Of a DNA stretch of 30,236 nt, positions 24,653-30,236 are shown in pieces. A program made the position numbers and the translations under genes. Below the pieces are notes generated by a model, which saw only the letters and a list, made by a program, of their open reading frames with translations, was not told the origin of the DNA and made no database searches. Origin of the DNA: an uncultured Clostridia bacterium (GTDB lineage Bacteria > Bacillota > Clostridia > TANB77 > CAG-508); the NCBI GenBank assembly GCA_934167435.1, contig CAKPKZ010000004.1, positions 1 through 30,236 of the forward strand, written 5' to 3'. How positions within the stretch are numbered: the first letter of the stretch is position 1; every line of letters begins with the position of its first letter.

Positions 24653-27460
24653 TTATTCTACACTTTTTAAAGAATCTATCATGTCTATTTTCTTTATGTT
24701 TTTATTCATAAACATATTGGTTATAAATGTACATATTAATGTTATTGAAGCAGAATATACAAAACTAGAAACATTTAATTTTCTAGATAGTAATATTGTT
24801 TCAACTTCTGCACTTTTCATTATTAGTTCTAACATTATCATTCCTGCTCCTAGCCCTAATATTATTCCTAATACAGATAGTATTATATTTTCTCTAAATA
24901 CATAACTAGAAGTTTCTTTATCATAAAATCCTAATACTTTAATTGTTGCTAATTCTCTTTTTCTTTCCTCAATATTTATATTATTTAAATTAAATAATAC
25001 TACAAATGATAAAATTAGTGCGCAACCTATGCACATAAACACCACACTCATTAAACTTTTTAAGCTTTTTTGGTACTCGTCGTTCATTAATCTTTCTAAT
25101 GTAATACTACTAATGTTACTATCTTCTTTTAAATAATTAATTAATTCATTTTCTTGTTCTTGTGACATTTGTGATGTATTTACTAAAAATTGATTACATT
25201 CTACTTCTTTTCCGTAGATTTTATTGTACATAATTGGTGTTAAATACATAAAGTTATATAAATAATTTTCTGCTACTCCTGTTATTTTTACTTTTTTATT
25301 TAAATTTATAGAATTCTCTACTATGTTAATTTCATCACCAACTTTTACATTTAACGTTTGTGCTAATTTCTCTGTTATAACCACTCCGTCTTCTTGCAAA
25401 TTTATACTTTTATTTGTATGCATATTTTTCATTTTTATAAAATCATTTGCTTCTTGTGAATTTATTACCATATATAATATTTTTTTACTCACATTTTCTT
25501 TTTGTACTTCTAAATTTTTCTGTCTAACTTCTGTTACACTTAGTACATTTTCATTTTGTTGTATATATTTTTTTAAATCATTTAAATCTGATTGTGTTTT
25601 TTCGTTTTTTAAATTAATTTCTATATCATATGTTCTAATTTCGCCAAATTGTTTTTTACCTATACTGTCAATTGATGTTTTTAATGAAATTCCTGTATAT
25701 ATTAAAGATGTACATCCTGCAATTCCTATTATTGTCATAAATAATCTTTTTTTATATCTAAATATATTTCTAAAACTAATCTTATATAAAAAACTTAAAT
25801 TTTTCCATAATAAGTTACATTTTTCTAATAATATTCCTTTTCCTTCTTTTGCAGATTTGGCTCTTAATAGATTTGCCGTTTTCTCTTTTAATTCTTTACT
25901 TACAATTATAAGAACTACTAATATTATTGAAACAAATATTATTAATGCACTAATGCTTATGTACGTCCAATTTAATTCTTTCATTAATGAAGGAAGTGAA
26001 TATAAACTACTATATGCTGCATATAAGATTTGAGTTATATAGTAACTTCCTATGTATGTACCTAAGCTTAGTCCTATTATTGCAGTTAACGTTGCATATA
26101 TTAAATACCTAAGTTGTATAATAAATTTACTATATCCAAGTGCTTTTAATGTTCCTATATTTATTCTGTCTTCTTCTATTGTTCTTGTCATGGTTGTTAT
26201 TGTTACTAGTGTAGCTACAATAAAAAATATTACAGGAAATACTTTTCCCATTATTCCCATTTTATCTAAATCATTATTAAGTGCTGTAAATGCTTCACTA
26301 TCTGTTATTCCTATTATAGTCCAATTTTTTTCTAATGCTTCTAACTCTAATTTGGCATTTTCTATTTTATTATTTGCTTCTTTTATATCTTCTATTGCTT
26401 TATTTTTTTCATCCTCAAATGTGTTTTGGTTTTCGAATAGTTCATTATTGCTTTTTGAAATTTTATTGTACATTATGTTGTAATTATTTTTAATTGAATC
26501 TTTTAATTCGTTGTAATAATTTCCATTTAAATTTTCGAAATGTTGTATAGTGCTTACGTAATTTTTTCCTAGTGCATTATAATATTTACTTATTTCTTTT
26601 TTGGCATTACTTAGTTGAGTTTGATTTTTGTTTAATTCATTTTGTGCGTCTGTTACTTTTGTTTTTGCGTCTAGTATTTTTTGGCTCATCTCATTATATA
26701 TTTCGTTATATCTTAATGCTGCTCTTGTTTTACCTACTTCTTCTATTTTTTGCTTTATTTTATTTATTCTTTCTTTATATTCACTAGAAAACTTCTCTAG
26801 TTCCTGATTTATATTACTTTTGGCATATACTACATTATATTGTTCTAGCTTATATACATTTTTGTCCAACATTACTAATCCTACAACATCTCCATTTTCT
26901 AAATTGGTTGTTCCATAATATTTGGATAAATATGCTGGATTTCTAATCATTCCAACTATTTTAAATGTTGTTTTATTAAATGTTTCGTATATATCTTCAC
27001 TAGTACCTGATTTTATTTCTATTGTATCTCCAATGTTATAACCATACATTGAATTTAGCCTTTCGTCTATTAGGCACTCTTCTTCATTTTCTATATTTCT
27101 TCCTTCTATTATATTGTTTTTGTTAATGTTATTAGTTATAGAATTTGTTCTTACTACTAATTTTTTTTGTGGTGTTTCTAATAATGTATCATATACATAT
27201 GCTGGTTCTACATTTGTTATATTATCTAATTTTTTTAATTCTTCTATGTCATTATTAGTAATTCCTAAATTATATATTATTTGAAAGTCGTATACATTAC
27301 TATCTTTTAAATAAACTTCTGTTGTTTTTTGCATATCTGATGCAATTGAATTCATTCCTGTAAAAAATCCTACTCCTAATGCAATTATTAAAATTATTGA
27401 AATATATCTTGACTTGTTAATTATAACTTTTTTTATACTATCTTTTAAATATGCCTTCAT
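24653..27460 (-). CDS. FtsX/MacB-type ABC transporter permease with coiled coil
   Basis: About 935 residues. The N-terminal helix (about 20-40) and a MacB-like periplasmic region lead into a long heptad-type segment (about 225-385, KTRAALRYNEIYNEMSQKIL and following). Two FtsX-type membrane domains follow, one with VTITTMTRTIEEDRINIGTLKALGYSK and one with NINIEERKRELATIKVLGFYD. The whole resembles large predicted efflux or mechanotransmission permeases, not lipid flippases. A TTG at 27470-27472 is possible as start, but the ATG at 27458-27460 lies one base after the ATPase stop, which fits translational coupling. The substrate is unknown. Confidence 0.85.
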   Translation of the reverse strand: MKAYLKDSIKKVIINKSRYISIILIIALGVGFFTGMNSIASDMQKTTEVYLKDSNVYDFQIIYNLGITNNDIEELKKLDNITNVEPAYVYDTLLETPQKKLVVRTNSITNNINKNNIIEGRNIENEEECLIDERLNSMYGYNIGDTIEIKSGTSEDIYETFNKTTFKIVGMIRNPAYLSKYYGTTNLENGDVVGLVMLDKNVYKLEQYNVVYAKSNINQELEKFSSEYKERINKIKQKIEEVGKTRAALRYNEIYNEMSQKILDAKTKVTDAQNELNKNQTQLSNAKKEISKYYNALGKNYVSTIQHFENLNGNYYNELKDSIKNNYNIMYNKISKSNNELFENQNTFEDEKNKAIEDIKEANNKIENAKLELEALEKNWTIIGITDSEAFTALNNDLDKMGIMGKVFPVIFFIVATLVTITTMTRTIEEDRINIGTLKALGYSKFIIQLRYLIYATLTAIIGLSLGTYIGSYYITQILYAAYSSLYSLPSLMKELNWTYISISALIIFVSIILVVLIIVSKELKEKTANLLRAKSAKEGKGILLEKCNLLWKNLSFLYKISFRNIFRYKKRLFMTIIGIAGCTSLIYTGISLKTSIDSIGKKQFGEIRTYDIEINLKNEKTQSDLNDLKKYIQQNENVLSVTEVRQKNLEVQKENVSKKILYMVINSQEANDFIKMKNMHTNKSINLQEDGVVITEKLAQTLNVKVGDEINIVENSINLNKKVKITGVAENYLYNFMYLTPIMYNKIYGKEVECNQFLVNTSQMSQEQENELINYLKEDSNISSITLERLMNDEYQKSLKSLMSVVFMCIGCALILSFVVLFNLNNINIEERKRELATIKVLGFYDKETSSYVFRENIILSVLGIILGLGAGMIMLELIMKSAEVETILLSRKLNVSSFVYSASITLICTFITNMFMNKNIKKIDMIDSLKSVE

Positions 27461-27461
27461 A

Positions 27462-28163
27462 TTACCATTCAACCTCTTCTATGGATATTGGTTTTTTGTT
27501 TATTGTATTTTCTTCTATTTTACCGCTTCTAATTTTTATTATTCGATCTGCCATTGGTGATATTGCTTGATTATGAGTAATAATTATAACTGTCATGTTT
27601 TTTTGTCTTGCCATGTTTTGTAATAATTTTAGAACTTCTTTTCCTGTTTTGTAGTCTAGTGCTCCTGTTGGTTCGTCACATAATAATAATTTTGGATTTT
27701 TTGCAACTGCTCTTGCAATGGCTACTCTTTGTTGTTCTCCACCAGATAATTGTGAAGGATAGTTTTTTATTCTATCTTTTAAACCAACATCAATTAATAC
27801 TTCTCTTGGGTTTAATGTTTTTTTACAAATTTGAGTTGCTAACTCTACATTTTCTAATGTATTTAAATTTTGAACTAAGTTGTAAAATTGGAATATAAAT
27901 CCTATATCATTTCTTCTATATAATGTTAATTTTCTTTCTGAAAAACTAGTTATTTCTTGACCATCTATAGTTATTTTTCCACTTGTTGCTACATCCATTC
28001 CTCCTAGCATGTTAAGTAATGTTGTTTTTCCAGCTCCACTTTCTCCTACTATTACTACTAATTCACCTTTGTTTACTTCTAAAGAAACATTGTCTAATGC
28101 TGTTAAGTCTACTGTTCCTGTCTTGTATGTTTTTACTAAGTTTTCTACTTTTATATATGGCAT
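27462..28163 (-). CDS. MacB/LolD-type ABC transporter ATPase
   Basis: 233 residues. Walker A GESGAGKTTLL, Q-loop FQFYNL, signature LSGGEQQRVAIARA, Walker B LLLCDEPTGALD and H-loop ITHN are all present. It energises the adjacent permease. AAGGAG directly follows a terminator-like hairpin, and the ATG is at 28161-28163. Its stop is one base from the permease start. Confidence 0.95.
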   Translation of the reverse strand: MPYIKVENLVKTYKTGTVDLTALDNVSLEVNKGELVVIVGESGAGKTTLLNMLGGMDVATSGKITIDGQEITSFSERKLTLYRRNDIGFIFQFYNLVQNLNTLENVELATQICKKTLNPREVLIDVGLKDRIKNYPSQLSGGEQQRVAIARAVAKNPKLLLCDEPTGALDYKTGKEVLKLLQNMARQKNMTVIIITHNQAISPMADRIIKIRSGKIEENTINKKPISIEEVEW

Positions 28164-28177
28164 TTTTTATTCTCCTT

Positions 28178-28219
28178 AAAAAAACAAAAGACAGCAATAT
28201 TATATGCTATCTTTTGTTT
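28178..28219 (-). terminator. Leader terminator (attenuator) of the ABC operon
   Basis: On the minus strand a 15-pair stem (28205-28219 with 28182-28196, one G-U) with an 8-base loop is followed by seven T (28178-28184). The AAGGAG ribosome binding site of the ATPase comes at once. It stands between promoter and gene on the same strand, so it must be read through or relieved. Only about 15 transcribed bases precede it. Confidence 0.75.
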
Positions 28220-28240
28220 ATATTTAACTAATTGATTATT

Positions 28241-28269
28241 ATTTTACCATTTTTTTACTATCATGTCAA
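28241..28269 (-). promoter_or_regulatory. Promoter of the ABC operon
   Basis: A perfect TTGACA (28264-28269) and TAAAAT (28241-28246), 17-base spacer, TGG before the -10. Confidence 0.8.
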
Positions 28270-28293
28270 TTAAAATTTTGTTAAATTTTTCCT

Positions 28294-28322
28294 TTGATTT
28301 TGCTATTTTTATATGCTAAGAT
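28294..28322 (+). promoter_or_regulatory. Promoter of the small membrane protein at 28353
   Basis: TTGATT (28294-28299) and TAAGAT (28317-28322), 17-base spacer, TGC before the -10. Confidence 0.6.
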
Positions 28323-28352
28323 TAAATTAATATTGAATGTATGAGGTGGATT

Positions 28353-28601
28353 ATGTTTAATAAGTTAATTAAAAATTTTTATAGTTTTGATTTAATAGCT
28401 CAAAAGATTATGAAATTTGGATTATCCATATGTTTTTTTATTTGTACTTGTTCTCTTCCTATATTACTTACATATAATTTTTTCTTTCATGCTCCATTTT
28501 TGTTTTATTTAGGACTTACCATATTTAAACTTGGTTTGGTATTTTCTATAGAATTTATAATATGTGGATATAGTACTGATTTTATAAAGAAAACTCTGTA
28601 A
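28353..28601 (+). CDS. Small membrane protein of unknown function
   Basis: 82 residues. MFNKLIKNFYSFDLIAQKIMKFG is followed by two hydrophobic helices and a FIICG-x-STDFIKKTL tail. GAGGTGG lies before the ATG at 28353; an in-frame ATG at 28341 overlaps that site and is rejected. It resembles short conserved hypotheticals that I associate with Clostridia, without known function. Divergent from the ABC operon. Confidence 0.65.
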   Translation: MFNKLIKNFYSFDLIAQKIMKFGLSICFFICTCSLPILLTYNFFFHAPFLFYLGLTIFKLGLVFSIEFIICGYSTDFIKKTL

Positions 28602-28618
28602 TTATTGTATAATTATAT

Positions 28619-28647
28619 TTGCCAAATTAATAAATTTATATTATACT
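28619..28647 (+). promoter_or_regulatory. Promoter of the small lipoprotein
   Basis: TTGCCA (28619-28624) and TATACT (28642-28647), 17-base spacer. Confidence 0.6.
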
Positions 28648-28689
28648 ATGGAAATGGTAAATTTTATATTTTTATTTGGAGGTATTTTT

Positions 28690-28992
28690 ATGAAAAAACG
28701 GTTGTTTTGGATTTTAGCTTTTATTTCATTACTAATTTGTATATTATCTGCCTGTGGCAGAACATCTTCTAATGATGTTGACAAAGCTGCACTTGAAATG
28801 TCAAACTTTAAGTGTATTGATGGAGTAGATTATTTAGTGTATAATTCGGATACTCTTATTATATACTATATTTTTAGCACCAGTGAAAAGCATGGTTCTT
28901 ATTCATATGGTTATAGCTATTTTGCGCCATACATTAGCGAAAACGGTAAGTTTTGCAAATATGTTAATAATGAGATTATAGAAATAAGATAA
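28690..28992 (+). CDS. Small predicted lipoprotein
   Basis: 100 residues. MKKRLFWILAFISLLICILSAC is a type II signal peptide with lipobox ILSAC, so the mature protein should be lipid-anchored outside the membrane. The mature part is polar and ends YFAPYISENGKFCKYVNN. Function unknown. GGAGG precedes the ATG at 28690; the longer frame from 28648 has no ribosome binding site. Codon 4 is CGG, one of only four in-frame CGGs I found in the window, which suggests a gene not adapted to this genome. Confidence 0.75.
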   Translation: MKKRLFWILAFISLLICILSACGRTSSNDVDKAALEMSNFKCIDGVDYLVYNSDTLIIYYIFSTSEKHGSYSYGYSYFAPYISENGKFCKYVNNEIIEIR

Positions 28993-29012
28993 CCTTTTAA
29001 AATACCATTTAA

Positions 29013-29056
29013 TAAAAAATGAGCTTGATTTAATAATTTAATCTTGCTCATTTTTT
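29013..29056. terminator. Bidirectional terminator between lipoprotein and GNAT genes
   Basis: AAAAATGAGC and GCTCATTTTTT form the outer stem, with GATT/AATC pairing inside, and T runs on both strands. It separates the convergent genes ending at 28992 and 29085. Confidence 0.8.
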
Positions 29057-29084
29057 GTGGATATTTAATTAATACTTGTGTATT

Positions 29085-29543
29085 TTATAACTTTTTCTTT
29101 AAAATTTTTTTATCTGTTTCAAATCCTTCTTTTTCATATAATTCTATTGCTTTACTATTGCTATTACATACTTTTAATTCAATATATAATACTTTATTTT
29201 CCTTTGCCCATTCTGTAAAATGTTTTATTATTCTCTTTGCAATTCCCATTTTTCTATATTCTGGCTTAACATACAAAGCATCTAATTGTGCAAATTTTCT
29301 ATCATAAACACTATTACAATCTACTATAAATCCAAAGCCATAACCTAAAATATTATTGTTTTCCTCCTTAGCAACTATTATACAATAGTCCTGTTTTTCA
29401 AAAAACTGTTCATAATAATCTTTTACTACATAGTTTTTATTTATATTTTCATCATATTGTCTTTCATCTTGAATTAAATCAGTTAATAAGTTATTAATTT
29501 CTTTTATATCTTTCTGTGCAGCTTCTTTTATAAAAACTTCCAC
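29085..29543 (-). CDS. GNAT family N-acetyltransferase
   Basis: About 152 residues. It would transfer an acetyl group from acetyl-CoA to an amine; the substrate is unknown. Motif A is LDALYVKPEYRKMGIAKRII (R-x-x-G-x-A binds the CoA pyrophosphate); motif B is ELKVCNSNSKAIELYEKEGF. Three starts are possible; GGAGG (29552-29556) is 8 bases from the GTG at 29541-29543 but only 2 from the ATG at 29547-29549, so the GTG is chosen. Confidence 0.88.
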   Translation of the reverse strand: MEVFIKEAAQKDIKEINNLLTDLIQDERQYDENINKNYVVKDYYEQFFEKQDYCIIVAKEENNNILGYGFGFIVDCNSVYDRKFAQLDALYVKPEYRKMGIAKRIIKHFTEWAKENKVLYIELKVCNSNSKAIELYEKEGFETDKKILKKKL

Positions 29544-29658
29544 AAACATTACCTCCACTTTGTTTTTCTATTTTGTATATTTTCTCTATATATAATTGCA
29601 CATAAATTAAGTATTTGCTTTTAATATTCCTCTATATGCTATGTGTTAAATATGTTGA

Positions 29659-29693
29659 AGAACCTGGTAACTAAATATAGTCTACCTGGTTCT
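29659..29693. repeat. Inverted repeat downstream of the DUF1523-like gene
   Basis: AGAACCTGGTA (29659-29669) and TACCTGGTTCT (29683-29693) form an 11-base stem with one central T-T mismatch and a 13-base loop. Neither side has a good T run. It may be a weak terminator for the gene ending at 29709. The rest of 29559-29708 holds nothing that I recognise. Confidence 0.5.
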
Positions 29694-29708
29694 CCATACT
29701 TTTGAATT

Positions 29709-30071
29709 TTAAGTTGCCGAAAATGTTATAATGTTTTCGTAGTCACTAAATAATGGTATCCTCCAGCCTATTACTTCGATTTCATATGTTTCGCCAATTT
29801 TTATATCAGCATATGAATCTGAAGAGTTCCATCTCCATTTAACCAGACTGTCTTCTATGCAAAATGTTTTAGTTTCACCATTTTCCAGTTCTGTGAATAC
29901 GAGGTACTTAGAACTTTTATTATAGTTCTTTATATCTTTGTCTGTTACTGTTACAGTATACGTTTTTGTAGAATAGTAACTCAAACAAAGTGGTACAGCA
30001 ATAATAATTGCCATAACTATAATAATTATTCCAGTAATCCTTTTCTTTGTTGTCCGTGAGCTGTAATACAT
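29709..30071 (-). CDS. DUF1523-like small membrane protein
   Basis: 120 residues: a basic start (MYYSSRTTKKR), one helix (about 12-32), then an exported domain with KTYTVTVTDKDIKNYNKSS and KYLVF, a polar middle with SSDSYADIKIGETYEIEVIGWRIP, and SDYENI near the end. This fits DUF1523-type proteins, often in accessory or prophage-related DNA; function unknown. AGGAGG precedes the ATG at 30069-30071. Codon 6 is CGG, again unlike the housekeeping genes here. A shorter frame at 29920-30144 is a shadow. Confidence 0.7.
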   Translation of the reverse strand: MYYSSRTTKKRITGIIIIVMAIIIAVPLCLSYYSTKTYTVTVTDKDIKNYNKSSKYLVFTELENGETKTFCIEDSLVKWRWNSSDSYADIKIGETYEIEVIGWRIPLFSDYENIITFSAT

Positions 30072-30115
30072 ATAAATTCCTCCTATTTTTCTTGCTTTTG
30101 CAAGTTGTTATATTT

Positions 30116-30144
30116 AGTATATCATAATTGTTTGCATAAATCAA
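30116..30144 (-). promoter_or_regulatory. Promoter of the DUF1523-like gene
   Basis: TTGATT (30139-30144) and TATACT (30116-30121), 17-base spacer, TGA before the -10. A small CTTGC-AAAA-GCAAG hairpin (30091-30104) lies in the leader. Nothing is seen in 30145-30236. Confidence 0.65.
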
Positions 30145-30236
30145 TTTTTATTTTTTTACAGTATGAGTTTTTTTAACTGGGGATTTCCTTAGATTTCAAT
30201 ATTTTTAAACACTTAATATAATTTAATTAGATTTAA

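Noticed and set aside
28690..30071. CGG reassigned to tryptophan or glutamine, as in some Firmicutes
   Set aside because: The two sense CGGs are in non-conserved positions, so they cannot decide; at the two core sites no single amino acid at CGG restores the protein, only a frame change does.
29920..30144. 74-residue minus-strand frame overlapping the DUF1523-like gene
   Set aside because: It has no ribosome binding site and spans the promoter; the other frame has AGGAGG and a family match.
1..30236. CRISPR array, tRNA or rRNA gene, insertion sequence
   Set aside because: I found no regularly spaced repeats, cloverleaf or transposase-like reading frame.

Overview
The window is very AT-rich, with AGA as the main arginine codon. 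It looks like a chromosomal segment of a low-GC anaerobic Clostridia-type Firmicute, probably an uncultured gut lineage. Evidence is the infC-rpmI-rplT order with a terminator-bearing leader, the YaaL/BofA and BofC-type proteins of endospore-forming lineages, CdaA, Mn-type PpaC, a ClpE-like unfoldase, a rubredoxin module and a 'GVTLVAL' prepilin leader. Assignment below class level is a guess. Most genes are on the minus strand.

Layout. 1-1108: infC-rpmI-rplT (minus, rplT cut by the window edge), with a leader, promoter and ATA start codon. 1158-1776: yaaL-bofA (minus); bofA carries a +1 frameshift. 1962-4280: an orphan VirD4/TraG-type ATPase (plus). 4317-5848: an ArsP_2-type metal permease and a small Asn-rich membrane protein. 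5920-7825: truA, cdaA and a 50-residue membrane protein. 7913-10376: pdp, rnhB and a pilin-like gene. 10547-11959: htrA, then a possible small RNA. 11964-12797: an anchored exported protein. 12953-15930: a ClpE-like ATPase and pgsA (plus). 15964-22334: a minus-strand operon hslO-ppaC-NlpC/P60-comEC-bofC-like; comEC also carries a +1 frameshift. 22418-24120: rpiB and a TagO-type transferase fused to rubredoxin. 24276-24542: rpsT (plus). 24653-28163: an ABC efflux pair behind a leader terminator. 28353-30071: small accessory genes (membrane protein, lipoprotein, GNAT, DUF1523-like).

The most interesting signal: the only two frame-broken genes, bofA and comEC, are broken in the same way. Each is full length and undecayed if one C is skipped at an in-frame GTT-CGG, giving Val-Gly at a conserved glycine. 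In my manual scan CGG is in frame nowhere else in the housekeeping genes; the only two other in-frame CGGs are in accessory genes at the right edge. This fits programmed or tolerated +1 frameshifting at a nearly abandoned codon. A systematic sequencing error at GTTCGG must be excluded.

Other points: a TagO-rubredoxin fusion, an AUA start and antiterminator-capable leader for infC, a terminator between promoter and ribosome binding site of the ABC operon, and phased TCAC repeats upstream of htrA and of a possible small RNA.
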